A DNA stretch of 64,000 nt from Tetrahymena elliotti 4EA (lineage: Eukaryota; Ciliophora; Oligohymenophorea; Hymenostomatida; Tetrahymenidae), in assembly GCA_000231825.2 (NCBI GenBank), contig JH720304.1, positions 720,724 to 784,723 of the forward strand, given 5' to 3'. Position 1 is the stretch's first letter. Each line of letters opens with the position of its first letter. Of the stretch, positions 51,630 to 64,000 are shown piece after piece. The position numbers and the translations under genes are program-made. Under the pieces are notes generated by a model. The model made no database searches. It was not told the DNA's origin and saw only the letters and a list, made by a program, of their open reading frames with translations.

Positions 51630-52513
51630 AGTAATAATACTATAACACATTGAATTATTAGAAAGACAATTAATTATTTTTTAATATAATTTTAGTATTA
51701 CATTATTAATTTTTTGCTTAACATTTTCATATTAAACTTAATACAGGATAAATCAAAACTTACTTCCTAAATTTAATCTAAATATTTTTACTATGTAGGC
51801 TGTTTTATACTGTTTATCATTTTATTGATCAACACCTCAAATAATATTATTACTAACAAATAATTTCTATGTTTTTAAAAAATGTAAAGTTTTAATAAAG
51901 TAAGTTAATTGGTAATATTTGATGTGACAAATAAAAATAATTCTTAAATCTTATTTTTATTTGATTGCAGGTTTTTAAAATACAGCTTTAATTATCTAAT
52001 TTAATTTTAAAAAATTATCTTAAAAGTAGTTTTTAATGATTAAACAAACAATATTCATAATTATTAAACAGATAGTATTAATTTTGAAAACCTGCTATCA
52101 TTTATATCTCGTTATTCAGATATCAAAGAGCTGTTTAATTTAAAACTAAAAATTTCGGCTCCTAAGAACAAAATAATGAAATAATTTTCAAATAAAAATA
52201 ATATTTTTATTGTTAAAAGTAGATTTAATTTTTACATTTAAAAAATTAATTTGTAGATTAAAGATGTGCTATGACAAATAATAGTAGAGTTCAATTAATA
52301 TATAGACACTTTTAGAAAGCATCGAAAGAATAATTATAAATAATATCAGGAATAGATTGATTGCTTAGATCCACTTTAAAAAAAGTTTATGTACAAAAAT
52401 TTGATAGAAGGTAAATAGTAAACACATAATAATTAAACTAAAATACAAATTAAAGTAGCAGTTTATTTTTAATACCAAGTAAATAATAAAATAAGGTCTT
52501 AGTTATTTCAAAA
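51630..52513. other. Intergenic spacer
   Basis: AT-rich with no supported gene. It separates the LRR gene from the F-box/VLRF1 gene and carries only homopolymer runs and short chance frames. Confidence 0.5.
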
Positions 52514-53665
52514 ATGAATTTCTTAGCAATCAACTTAAACTTCTTATTGGAAAGTGATGTGAATTGTTGCAATTTAATTTTGAGCTTCCTCACAAAAAAA
52601 GAACTAGCTAGGTTCGGATAATGCTGCAAAGATATTCGTCAACAAGTGATAGAATTTTAGAAAGATTAATATAATGAAGAATATAACGATTGGAGATAAA
52701 ACAAAATAAATAGATTGAAAGTAAATAATGGGTCAAAGAAAGGCAATTAAAACATAAAATTTATAGAAACAGATACTAATTATATTATTAAGATGAGAAT
52801 ATTTGATATTCCTCTTAAATATTTAGTTTAGAAAAATTGGAATTTTATGAATGAAAGTGATGAATAATATGTTAAGAAAATCAAATCAGATAAATTTATC
52901 AAAGAATACAACAATCTATTTTTTAAGAACAAGCAATACAATGACATTCTATTTATTAACAGATCAATCATAGATCCAAGTCTTAATTTTTAAGAGAGCG
53001 AATTTGATGAAGAAGAGTTTGAATTAACTAAATACTAAGAACTCTATCAAGGTTAAGAATTCTCTTCAGACAATTACGATTTTTCAAATATGCAAAGTCT
53101 TCTTAGTAGATAAAAATAAATTATCTCAAAAATGAATAAGAAAGAATAAGTTAAATAATAATTATAAATTGAAGAAACAAGCTTCTTAAACTAATTACAA
53201 ACAGTCAAAAAAATAACCATTATTCTTTGCCATGGAGGTTACTTCTCTATAGGAATCTTTAATGACAAAGGTAATTGTATTTTCCACAAAAGTGACCATA
53301 AATACGTTGTCCGTAAGAAAGCTGGTTAACGTCAACTCAATTGTGATACTTAGTCTGGAAAGAAAGTAAAATCCATAGGTAGTTAAATTAGAAGAGATCA
53401 GGAAAAGAAACATTAAGAAAAGGTACATAACATATTGAATGAGCACATTGATCAAATAGATTAAACTGATGTTGTCTTCTTATAAGCCCCAGGTATCAAC
53501 AAATAAATTCTAATTAAAGAAAATGAACCTCTCATGAAAGTACAGCATAAGATTAGATCTCTTTGCTTAACAGCTAAAAAGGCTAATTACACTGAAGTTG
53601 AAAGAATTTACAAGGCTATAACAAAAATATATTTAGTCTTAAATAAAGAACCAAAAAAATAATGA
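52514..53665 (+). CDS. F-box-like plus VLRF1 (Vms1/ANKZF1 release-factor) protein
   Basis: Intronless, 383 residues. Residues about 232-375 form a VLRF1 domain: ITIILCHGGYFSIGIF, HKYVVRKKAGQRQ, SIGSQIRRDQEK, DVVFLQAPGINKQIL, then IRSLCLTAKKANYTEVERIY. VLRF1 proteins release stalled nascent chains from 60S-bound peptidyl-tRNA in ribosome quality control. The glutamine of the catalytic GxxQ-type loop appears to be kept (Q274 in AGQRQ). At the N-terminus, about residues 15-42, is NLILSFLTKKELARFGQCCKDIRQ, an F-box-like motif. No C2H2 zinc finger, ankyrin repeats or C-terminal VIM motif are seen, and the usual Vms1/ANKZF1 N-terminal layout is absent. The middle (45-230) is charged and unassigned. 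VLRF1 identification is strong; the F-box is moderate. Confidence 0.88.
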
Positions 53666-55010
53666 AAACTAACTAACTAATAGTCTATTGATTATATAAT
53701 TAAAAAATTAATCTAAATTATAAGATAAATAATTTAATTTATAAATTTTAATTTATTTCTATATTGTGCATAAAAATATAATAATCACTTCCCTTATCTC
53801 TTTAGTGTAAAATTTTATTAATATCCTTTTCTGTTTAAAATATTTAAATAGTAATCAGAAAATTTAAGAAAATGTCTTAATTCTTAACTCATAAAATTGA
53901 ATTAACTTGTTAGTTTATTCTTAACTTTTAAAAGTTAATCTTTTTATTAATATTTTTAATAGCATAAATTTATGATTTTTGCACAATTATTTTACTGCGA
54001 AAAATTTCTAAAAACTCAAAACTCTTCATATTCAATCAGTGAGTTTTTATTTGAAATATAAAAAAATAGAATTAAGTTATGTTAATCATTATAATAAAAT
54101 GGTAATTTATTCATTTAAATCTTTTAATTTGGATCTATTTTATTAACTAAATTATTTTGTTTACTAGCTTGATAAATAGTTTGAATGGATAATTAGAATG
54201 CTAATATCACAAATAACTTATTGTAATTGTTAACAAATCATGGTTTAAATTCGTTCTTTATGAAATTAATGAAATAGAAAAAAAAACTAAATACATCTAC
54301 AATGTAATTTAGATTTTTAGAAATGACCAAGAAAAAATACATATTTAGAAAATTCTATAGTTTTAAAGATCCAAAGTTTGCTGAAAGTTTCTGTCTTTTG
54401 GTGATAAAAATATGAAAAAATAAACCAAATTCACAATTTTTTTAAGATTTAAAAACATAAAATTGTTTTTAATAAGTCATTGATCAATCACAAGAGGCTC
54501 ATTTAATTCAAGAGTAAGAGGTAGCTTTCGTAAGAAGAAATAATTTTTCCCTAAAATTCTGTAAAATGCAAACAAAGATAATTTAATTATTTTTTATAAA
54601 TAGCCTTTTTATTTATAAAAAGTTTGTTTACTGTAAACGATTCATTTATTCTGAACAAAAACACAAAGATATCTTTTTAATTTTAAAAAATGAATGATTG
54701 GAAAAATAATTTTATATCAATAAAAATAAAGATAATGGAAAGGTTTGATAGAACAAATTTTAAAATTTGATTATAATAAAAAAGAATAATTCATTTTGGA
54801 AAGGTTAAGAGTTTATCTATTCTGTGGATAGATTTTTCTAGCAACAAATAATTTGCACTGATTTTAGTAGGTGTATGATTGATTGATTCTCTTTCTGATT
54901 TAAAAAGATAAATTTTTGATTGAAATTATTATTTAACAAAAATAAATATTTATTAAACCTAAAAGTAGCTGTTATTCCAAAGATTTTTATTTATTAAGAT
55001 CAAAAATAAA
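53666..55010. other. Intergenic spacer
   Basis: About 1.3 kb of AT-rich DNA. No frame of protein-like composition or recognisable RNA was found on either strand. Confidence 0.5.
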
Positions 55011-55865
55011 ATGCTTTCTAAATTTTTATAAAAAGCATCTACTGCTTTTACAAAAAACTCTTTCTAAAGAACAAATTTGGTGTTTAAGCCTAAGAATTAT
55101 TTCTTTTTTGTTTCTAATGACTGTTACAGCAAATTAGGAATCAATAAGAATGCATCTAAAGAAGAAATTAAAACTGCATATTAAGCTTAGTTAAGGCTTA
55201 TTTAATAGTAGTAGAGAACCACCTCACAAGAAAAGTAAATTTCTGATATAAGAAATGCTTTTGAGGAAGCTATGAGGAATTTAAACTCTAAATAAGGAAA
55301 TTAACAAGATGACATTTTTAGAAATAGTAATGATTATGATCAAAATTCAAAGTAAAATAATGATGAAAAAGAATATGGCAAGAATTCATAGCAATAATAT
55401 TAAAATAGTGATCAATAATAAAGAAGAGGATGGTTTAAACAATTTTTGCTAGATTAGAGTTATGGTTAAAAACCAAATGCTTAATAAAAATAGTGGGGTT
55501 ATGAAGTTTTTGTATTAAGTATACTTGGTATTACAGGCTTATGCTATGTAATAGGTTCTAATTTAAAAGATTATTCTTCATAAAACTTAGACAAACCTGG
55601 AGCCAGAGTTGTTTTGACTCATAAAGATTTAAACTTGGCTAAGGAATAATATTCATAGTATTAAGAATATAAGAAAGTTTAAAATGAAATACTACAATAA
55701 CAAAGATAAAATCAACAATAACAATAACAGTAATAAAACTCATAGATTCAAAATGAATAGGATAGTATCAGTGGTTTCTTTGGAAATAATAACTCAAATA
55801 ATAATAGTTAATCTTCCTTTGAAAAAGAATATGAAGAATATAAAAAGAAGTACGAAGGAAAATGA
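55011..55865 (+). CDS. J-like protein without HPD, probable mitochondrial membrane protein
   Basis: Intronless, 284 residues. The first ~28 residues are basic and hydroxylated (MLSKFLQKASTAFTKNSFQ), suggesting a mitochondrial presequence. Residues about 37-90 fold like a J domain: CYSKLGINKNASKEEIKTAY is helix I/II, and the helix III part is QISDIRNAFEEAMRNL. The HPD tripeptide that stimulates Hsp70 is missing; the loop reads LRLIQQQQRTTS. A single membrane segment, VFVLSILGITGLCYVIGS, lies near residues 168-185. Two Q/N-rich stretches and an acidic/basic C-terminal tail (EKEYEEYKKKYEGK) complete it. J-like proteins without HPD (Pam16 type) act as partners of true J proteins in the mitochondrial import motor; a similar role is conceivable but unproven. 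Confidence 0.82.
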
Positions 55866-56864
55866 TAATGAAATATATTCAAAATTTATTCAAATTTTTT
55901 AATTTTTATATGTTTTATATTGCGAAGCATCTATCACTCACTCACTCTTACAATATTTATCCATTCAATAAAAAGGATTTATTATTATTCAAAAAGCATA
56001 TTTCTTGAATAAATTAATTCAATCTAATCTAAAGAATAAATTTTTTATTAATTTTGATAAACAAATGCTTAGTAAATGATTTAATTTTAATTATTATTAT
56101 TTATTTTACTATTTTTTATTATTTGAATAAAAAAACTCTCTCTTTTTTATATTATTTTTAAGATTAAATTTATTTTAGAAGAAAGCTCTTCTCTTTTTTA
56201 TATTAATTTAATATTTTAATATGTATTGATAATTGACTTTTACTTTAAGATTGCTTGAACTTATTATAGTTCTAAATATTGTTTAATATGTTATTTAAAT
56301 ATAACAAAATTTAGAAATAGGGTAGTGATATTTTGGACTGGTTAAACAAATAAAGTTTATCAAAATTTTCAAGTTTACTACTTTATTTTAAATATCTCTT
56401 TTGATAAGTAATTTTTTTTAGATATCCTTAAAATTAATTTCAAATATAAATACTTCATAAACAAATAAATCTGATTAAAGGATTATTATTTTTAAATTAA
56501 GTAAATTGACTAAAAAATGTAAGAAATCAATATGAAATATTGATTATTTTTAATTATGTCTTTATTCTTTTTTTTTTGTGGATAATATGAAATTGAAAAG
56601 TAAAGTCAATATTTAATACTGACCAGAAGCTATTTGTTATTAATGTCAACATATTTGTATCGATAGGATTTCCTAAAAAATGTCATTTGGAATTTAGATT
56701 CAATTTTAATGAAATGTTTTTTTTATTAATATTTATGGATTTAGCTTAAATTGAAGTATTTATAAAAGTATTTAGCACATTTATTAGTAGTTATTTACTT
56801 TTTAATCAAGATAATAATTAAATATTTTTCAAAAGAAGTTGAATTGATAAAATAGAAATTGAAG
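55866..56864. other. Intergenic spacer
   Basis: About 1 kb, AT-rich with T-runs. No supported gene or clear element was seen. Confidence 0.5.
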
Positions 56865-57269
56865 ATGAGCTTTGAGAACGACAAGTGGTTTTTTGTTTTT
56901 GGAACTTTGAAGCCAGGTTATACTTAATATTCTTGGAATTTAGAAATTCATAATGATCACTTCATGTTAACCTGCCATAAAGCTTATTTGAGAAATTATG
57001 AACTTTATAAGGCTGAATATCCTACTATTCTTTAGGAAGATGGTAAATATGTTGAAGGATATTTGATTACTTCTGAGAAGTGGGATGAATTGGTGAAAAA
57101 GTGTGATCAAATAGAAGATTATCCTAATTTTTACACAAAATTTTAAGTATAAGTTGAATTGGATGAAGACCCATCCAAAAAAGTGACTGCATGGATTTAT
57201 TAAATGCAGCCAGATAGATATAAAATACAAGAATTAGTAAGAATTGGACCAAGTTTCGAAGCTAAATGA
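56865..57269 (+). CDS. Gamma-glutamylcyclotransferase/AIG2-like protein
   Basis: Intronless, 134 residues, the usual length of single-domain members. The fold signature VFGTLKPGYTQY at residues 12-23 is the substrate-binding loop (YGSL/YGTL type; Phe replaces Tyr here). It is followed by the strand AYLRNYELYKAEYPTIL, VEGYLITSEKWDELVKKCD, and IEDYPNFYTKF, which carries the glutamate that is catalytic in the family (Glu in DxxEgYP). It ends VTAWIYQMQPDRY. Family members cyclise gamma-glutamyl groups from glutathione breakdown products or from gamma-glutamylamines. Which substrate is used here cannot be read from the sequence. The protein is soluble and lacks a signal peptide. Confidence 0.88.
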
Positions 57270-57536
57270 CATACATTAATGATCAAAATTTTTAACATTT
57301 TAACTCGATTAATTAATTTTAATGTGTTTAATTTTTTATTTTTAGAAATTTAATAAATAATAATATATAAGCAAGCATTTTATGTAAAGAATAAATAAAT
57401 ACTTTTCTTAATTTAATGCGGATATAATTTGATTAATCAAACTACTATACAAATTACTTGTTTTCTTTTCAATTAATAAATAAATAAGTAGACTAAATTC
57501 TCCATCAAGAAGAACATATTTTATAATATGATATAA

Positions 57537-60500
57537 ATGTCTGAAAATTAAGATCGTCACTCAAATCATAAAAAGAAAACGAGCTAGATACCTAGCAATT
57601 TTAACATCTAAAATTCATAAAAAAAGATTTCCATGGACAGATCTTCTTCATCTAAGGTATTTAAAAGTTATAATTTAAAATGTGCAAGTATTAATTAAAG
57701 GATGTCAGTAGAAATAAAAATGTTGATAAACCATTAACTACTCTCCATTTTGTGTTAATTTTCAGCAATGTTGTATTAATACTTTAGTTTTATCTTTATA
57801 ATTTTTTAAAGGATTCGTCATCTAATTAAAGCTTTGATATGTCTTCTGAAATAAATCCATACGAAAGCTCTGATTCTTCATCAAGCTCAAGCTCAGATGA
57901 ATAAAATGAAGATATTGAAAAAGATAAATAAATTTCTTAAAAAATGCCAACTCTTCAGTAAAATATGAATGATTAATTATCATTATATAAAATATTTTTA
58001 AAATAAAGCTCAATAGAGAAATCTAAATAAAACATAATGTTTGTTCTGTCCTATTATCTTCATAAAGAAAGCAATTTTCCTGAAATAAATGTGTAATTTA
58101 AAAAATTAAATGACTTTTAACAATCAATTTTAATGCTTTTTTTTTGATAAAATTGCTTTTGTAAAAAATATTCAAAATGTTTATTTAGGAATATTTCAAA
58201 GATGATTAAGAAATTAAATCTACCTAAATTCGATATGGTTTTACTTTATATAGCAGCATGCTTTAAAGATAGGGAATATGATTAATAGTAAATTGTTTGG
58301 TTTGTACTATTCATTCTAACAGTTAAACATAATTTTTTCTTTTTAGAATTTTGTTAGAAAAGATTAAGTTAAAGTTCTTTGAAGACAGTGACAAAAATGA
58401 TAATGAAAAGCTGGCATAGATTATTTATAGCTTGATTGATGATCAAGTAAAAAATGATAAAGCTAAAGTAGCAGGTATATTTATAGAGAATTCAACCTAC
58501 TTTATGTAGAGAGTGTTAGAAGATAAATAAATTTATTATGAGCTATTTTAGGATATTCTGTCATAAGGTGATATAAATATGAACTTGTTGATTCCTAAAT
58601 TATACATACCTACCTCTATTCTTTATGTTTTGCTTAATGAAAAAAAATTTGAACAATTATTGTAATTTTTTATTAAAAAATCCAAAGAGTTTTAAATTGA
58701 TTTTGTAATAAATAGATTTCTTTTGAAAAACAATATCAGAATTTTGCATACATCTATGATATCTTTTACATCAAAGCACGAGCTGACTTATGAAGGATAT
58801 TTAAATAAACCTTTGCTTAAAATTAACTTGAAATTATATGCCTTATTTTACACAGACAAAGTTAAAGATAATAGCATGATCAAGTAAGTTGTTATTTTAA
58901 AAAAATAATAATTTTATTTGATTCAAAATCAAATTAGGAAATTCCTTTTGGAGGTAAAACAGACATCTTAAGAGTACAAAGAGCTACTTAAAGTTTTTGT
59001 AAGATACAAGCATAATTCGTTAGCTAAAGATATTTACAAAGCTCTTTCAGACTGTGACCACAGTTTTGATTACAAAATATTAAACTTTTCTTTGACCGTA
59101 AGCAATTATTTTGAAAATTCAAACAAAATGTTAATTTCATTTATTTTAATTAAATTAATAAGAATAAGAATTTAGAATTTTTATGGTTTTTGGGGAAATA
59201 AGAAAATGTGATTTTAGCAAGTTGGCTAAATGAAGAAACAACTTAAAAAATATTAGTTGATTAACTTTATTCTTTAGAAGGAGTTTATTTTGAATATTTA
59301 ATTTATTACTTGAAGAGAGTAAAAAGGTTTAAGGTAAAACAAACCATCAAAAGAATGTGTGAGACTTTAATATTTAGAATGTAAACTTGCAGAAAGGGTT
59401 AGTTTTTGTATACATTTTAAAATCCATTAAAAGTATCTTTGATAGTCATGGAATTGCTTTATTAAACAAAAGAGAAAGTAGTCCATCATACAAGTAGACT
59501 AAATAAAGCTCTAGAGTTGTATTACAAATTTGTGTAAACGTATTGCTCTTTAGTCACAGATGACTAACTTATGATTGATATTTTCAAAGATATTGATCTA
59601 GAAAAAAGAAAAGTTATTTATTTAATCAATCATAATAATAGTGGTATTCTATAATCTAATTAAATAGTTGAAGATGCAATAGAGGTATTTTATTGATTTT
59701 AATTTGAATTCAAACAGACATTTTATTATTTAAAAAATTAATTTAAGTCAATGTGGAATGGCAATGTTGTGCCTCAGGCAAATTTACTGAAGATGTTTAC
59801 AGTTACTTAAAATCTTTTCTTCTCAGAAATGAGTGACTACATAATGGAAAAACACCCATAAAAGAATAAAATATATATGATGATAAATAAGAATTATTAA
59901 AATCACCACTTTTCACTCTAGAGGGTAGTTTGGACTTACAACTGCCGTATAAGAAATTAAGTTGATCAATGCTTGATATTACTTTTGATGAGTTTAATAT
60001 TTATTAACTTTAGTAGCTTGTTTTAACCTTAATATGATCTTTAATATTTACTTACAACAAATAATTACGATTATGATGAAATAAAGGATGAGGAGTTATC
60101 CATAATCTAAAATTTATAAGATGTTTACTTTACTTACTAAATTATTATTGATATTATAATTGGGTTTAATTTTACTTTTAAACCAATATTTATCCTTTAC
60201 TTTGATTGGACTTAATAAGCATAAACTAAATTCTCAGTCTAAGATTTCTTTTGCTTTTTGTTAGGTGTCTTAAGCTTTATCCAATGGGCTGCTATTTCAA
60301 ATATAAAAGACATAGAAGAACCATATAGGTTTGATTTTTTGATTATTTTCAGATCTATTTATATGGCTGTTGTTATTTGCCAATGTGTCCTCGCAATTAG
60401 AAATTTCAAAGTATTTGGTCCTATGGTTAAAGCTCTTTGGTTAGTTGTACTAGAATGCTCTAAATTCTCCTTTATATTTTTGCTTGTTACTTTACTGTTT

Positions 60501-61382
60501 GGATTTTTAGCCTATTTTTCTTTCTTTGAAAATACGAATGGGAGGTTTACAACGTTAGACTAAGCCTTGCTTTTTCTTATTGAAACTCTATTTGGTTAAT
60601 TTTCATTTGATGATTTCAATTAACCTTCACCAATATATGCACCAATATTCTTAAACGTTTATCTCTTCTTTATGCCTATTATCTTTATGTAACTACTGGT
60701 TGCCGTTTTGACATTTACATTTGAAGCAGCATCTAAAAGTGGTAGAATCCATTACTTTTTAGGTACAATAGATAATCTTAAAAATCTAGAATATGACCAT
60801 ATTTGTGGATGTCTTGTTACTATACCAATAGTTGGGAACTTTATCAACATTATTTTCATATTGACTCACATGCTCTCTGACCCTGACCCATCTATGAAAG
60901 TAAATTAAATATGAGAATATTATTTTGATTTTAATTAAACCAACACTAAATATAATTAATAGGAATAAAATTTAGACACTTTGAAGAAAGTTAATAGATA
61001 TTTAGTTCGACTTGGATATTTCCCTATTTATTTGATTTTCAACATTTTTTGTGTTCTTATAATATTAGTGTTCTCACCAATTTTCTATGTAGTAAAATTC
61101 TTCAGAATTCTAAATGAAAATAACAAGGAAGAGGGATATTCTAAAGGTAAAAGATTATTAAAATGGGTATTATTAGGATTTTACTATATGCTAATTTAAA
61201 CTATACAAGACTTTAAAGATAATTATCAATATTTAATGCATGGAAAATATGTAAATATAAACAACAGTCCAGATGCAAATCAATCAAACTAATAACAATC
61301 CATCTAAATCTCTCTAACTAAAAACTGTCTTAAAAAAATGGAATAATAAACTATTTAAATACCTTTCCCTGTCATTCATTGA
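57537..61382 (+). CDS. TRP/polycystin-like cation channel
   Basis: Eight exons (57537-57656, 57812-58092, 58189-58287, 58347-58883, 58938-59097, 59169-59684, 59748-60899, 60963-61382) join in phase to 1094 residues. The first ~100 residues are Ser-rich and acidic. Residues about 100-640 are a soluble, largely helical region without a clear match. The membrane part has LILLLMSLIFINF (S1), a separate luminal/extracellular stretch, several further segments including FLIIFRSIYMAVVICQCVLAI, a long S5-like helix FSFIFLLVTLLFGFLAYFSF, a pore region LFLIETLFGQFSFDDF (about 845-860) and S6 LFFMPIIFMQLLVAVLTF. Pore and S6 resemble polycystin-2/TRPML-type channels. Two more hydrophobic stretches follow S6, which is unusual. 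Ion selectivity cannot be deduced. It could serve ciliary or vacuolar cation signalling. Confidence 0.82.
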
Positions 61383-62479
61383 TTTAAAATACTCAAATTA
61401 AATTCTTTGTAAAAAATATCATTATACTTAAATTAATATTTTAAAAGTAAATTTATTTTTCTTTAAATTTTTGTAAATACTTCTCAAAACTTAACAAAAG
61501 GTAAGCAATATTCAGTTTATTTTAAAAAATTCTGAAATATGTTTAATTAAAAAAAATCAACTAAAAAATTTCAGATGCAATTTAAAATAAGTAACAATCG
61601 GTATGTGCAATAATATTTAGTTACAAAACTAAGATAAATAATTAAAAAATTTAATTTATTCTTTCAAAAATAAAAAATCTTTGCTTTAAGAAACTTTAAT
61701 AAAAGCCATTAATTATTGATAATAATTCTTTTAAAAATCTAAACTCAACATATATTTTAATTAAAGTTTTGCTTATAATATGGGAGACAAATAATAATAA
61801 ATCCATTAATAGCTATTAATTATTTTCAGACGATTATTAAATAAATAATAATATATTTTTAAAAATAATAATAATAAATAAAAATCATTTTTTGTTAAAA
61901 AATATTTCTCAAAAATCTTTTCAAAATAAGAAAAAAATTTGATTTGGCTTGAAAAACATAAAAAAAAATCTTTTTTTTGACACTTCAGAACTTTAATTAA
62001 GTTTTGTTTTTTTAAAAAAATTTTTATCATGATTTAACAAATTTGATGTTGTTTACAAAATCAAAATTTTATTTTTTATGAAATTTTTTTGCAAATTAAT
62101 AGTGATATCATTAGATATTTAATTTTTAATTAGAAAGATTTGTGAAAATAATGAATTTTCAAAATGATAAATAAATAAAATACTTTTTTAATAATTAAAT
62201 ACATAAAAGAATTCCCTCCTAAATTTTATAATTTATAAATTGAGATATAAAATAATTAATTGGTTGATATCTTTCACTTTCAAACTAAATCAAAGAAAAC
62301 ACTTTCTTTATCTGAAAAGTTTTGATAGACAGCTTATTAGTGGTAAATCATTAATTATATTTTGAAGATTTGTAATATTTTATTTGTTGTGTTGATTGAA
62401 TGATTTTTCTGAGTATTAAGAACAAATAAATTATTATTTTTTAATAAAAACACTATTCATAAAAAAGGTTAGTAAATAG
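61383..62479. other. Intergenic spacer, upstream of the truncated last gene
   Basis: AT-rich with long T and A runs at 61850-62030 that give chance minus-strand frames. The upstream exon or start of the last gene should lie in the right part of this stretch but was not found. Confidence 0.4.
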
Positions 62480-64000
62480 ATCAAAAATTATAGAGAGTTA
62501 ACAAAAATATTTCAAAATGAAAACCACTTTTAGCTAGGAAAATACAAAGACATATACAGCAGCATATAAGTAAAAGAATAGAAATCAAGGAAAGGATCCT
62601 ATTTTCTTCTACAACAGTAAAATTTAAAACACTCTTCTCTTCAATTCCAAATAATTCATTTGAAATCATCTCATAATTTCTACTTAAATTTGATTAAAAC
62701 ATTTATAAAATATCTAGAGTTGAACAAAAACTTGTAAGACAAAATATAAGAAGAGTTTTAGCTAAAATTTGAAGAAGAATATGTTTACTTACTTTTAGAA
62801 GCCTATAGAAGGGATTGCTTACTTGATATGATTAAAATCATCACTATGCTTCAATTTAGAGATCAAAAATCTTTCTTTAATTTTTTAAAGTAGTAAAATA
62901 GCAAAACGCACTTACAATGCTTGTTTGGAGAAAACTATAATTTGCAAATTTTAAAAAACTAGTCAGATCCTATATATTACCTCCAATTATTAAATAGATA
63001 CTTAAGTATTAGCGATCAATAAATCCCTTTAAACTGCAGACTTTGTACTAACTTATTTGAAACAATAGATAGAAATTATCAAGCATTAAATAATTAATTG
63101 CCATAGATGATTGATTATGTTGTAATAATGAATAACTAAAATCCTAAAATGCATTTTTTTGAAAAGTATAAAGCAAACAAGCAAGATTTAAAATTAAGAA
63201 TTCGCTTATGCTTTTTAGCAACATATGCTTACAATTTATGTGTGAAGAAAGATTAGCCAGATATACCTTTTTTCATTTTTTAGCAAGATTATTGTGACTT
63301 TAAATAACTACAAGATCCTTTTTTGTAGGAAATACTTAATTCTGGAAATTTTTTTATAGTTTCAAACAAAAATAATACCAAAAAATGTGCTTTCTCAGAC
63401 ATGCCCATGGTAGTAGATTTCTCAAATGAAGAAGTTAACTATCCTTCTTTATATCTAGTAAATTAATTTGGTAATATTCTGATTTATTTATCTCTTAGCT
63501 TCAATAAAATCTCTTAATTGAAATCAATGAATAATTAATATTCTAACAAAAATTGTGTTTAGAAATAATTAATTATTTTGAGTTATAATTTGCTTGAGAA
63601 ATTTTCAATCAAATCAAATTTTCAATAATCTGAATACTAAAAATTAATATTTAAAAATATAGAGGAACTCCTAGGATATATGTGGCAATATGCAGGTTAA
63701 ATTAGCTATCCTAAGAGTCTGTCATAGGATATTTATATAAGTCTTCAGAATAGATTAAATATTGTGATAGGCTAATTAGTTGATTTGAATTTAGTAAAAG
63801 GAACAGTTACAGAAAATAATAAAGCAAGGACACTTATAATTGAAGCAAAATCATAATAAAAATAAAAGTTAGAAGATTCTCATGTTTTACAAAAAGAATA
63901 GTAAATAATTTAAATATTTGATTATGAAGACAGTTTGATGGAGTAAAAGAAAGTTGATCCATTTGAAGTAGAATATATTGATCCTGAGTATAAATGCAAG
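62480..64000 (+). CDS. Large unknown protein, partial (runs off the window)
   Basis: An open frame under the ciliate code runs without a TGA from 62396 to the window edge, in the codon phase ending at 64000. It has no in-frame ATG before 62828, yet the sequence upstream of that (KYKDIYSSIQVKEQKSRKGS...) is protein-like. The start is probably in an upstream exon, joined at an acceptor near 62479 (AAATAG). The visible ~500 residues are soluble and alpha-helical in character, for example EEEYVYLLLEAYRRDCLLDMI and LLNRYLSISDQQIPLNCRLC. No domain is recognised. It resembles the helical regulatory parts of big channels or scaffold proteins only in general character. No membrane segment is seen in the part present. 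Confidence 0.65.

Noticed and set aside
61806..62030. 74-codon minus-strand frame
   Set aside because: Generated by long T and A homopolymers; composition is not protein-like.

Overview
The window reads as macronuclear-type DNA of an oligohymenophorean ciliate, most likely Tetrahymena or a close relative. Three things show this. The sequence is extremely AT-rich. Every recognisable protein stays open only if TAA and TAG are read as glutamine, with TGA as the sole stop. The genes carry short to medium GT-AG introns (about 37 to 885 nt) separated by long AT-rich spacers. Standard-code ORFs therefore cut most genes into pieces. The gene models here were built by hand with the ciliate code, and exon phases were checked wherever exon coordinates are listed.

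Left part (1-21.8 kb): an RRP8-like rRNA-processing methyltransferase; an unknown coiled-coil protein; a THG1 tRNA-His guanylyltransferase; an atypical MAP kinase resembling apicomplexan MAPK2, with a T-G-H activation motif and an 871-nt intron; a many-exon leucine-rich-repeat gene; a 120-bp hAT-like miniature transposon with a perfect 8-bp target duplication; two tandem paralogues with a B-box-like zinc motif; and ribosomal protein eL32.

Middle (21.8-46 kb): about 6 kb with little coding, holding a GC-richer duplicated island and a hairpin; a small spliced gene; a minus-strand phosphoinositide phospholipase C-like gene (PH-like, EF-hand-like, X, Y, C2) that has lost its catalytic histidines; mitochondrial cysteine desulfurase NFS1; an unknown serine/glutamine-rich protein; and an orphan membrane protein with about five membrane segments.

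Right part (46-64 kb): a pseudokinase fused to a long run of leucine-rich repeats, about one repeat per exon; a protein joining an F-box-like motif to a VLRF1 (Vms1/ANKZF1) domain; a J-like membrane protein without HPD; a gamma-glutamylcyclotransferase/AIG2-like protein; a TRP/polycystin-like cation channel; and the start of another large protein running off the right edge.

The genes do not form an operon. They are independent single-gene units, mostly on the plus strand. Shared themes are RNA and translation maintenance (RRP8, THG1, eL32, VLRF1), signalling (MAPK, PLC-like, pseudokinase-LRR, channel) and mitochondria (NFS1, J-like protein). No tRNA, rRNA or CRISPR array was recognised.
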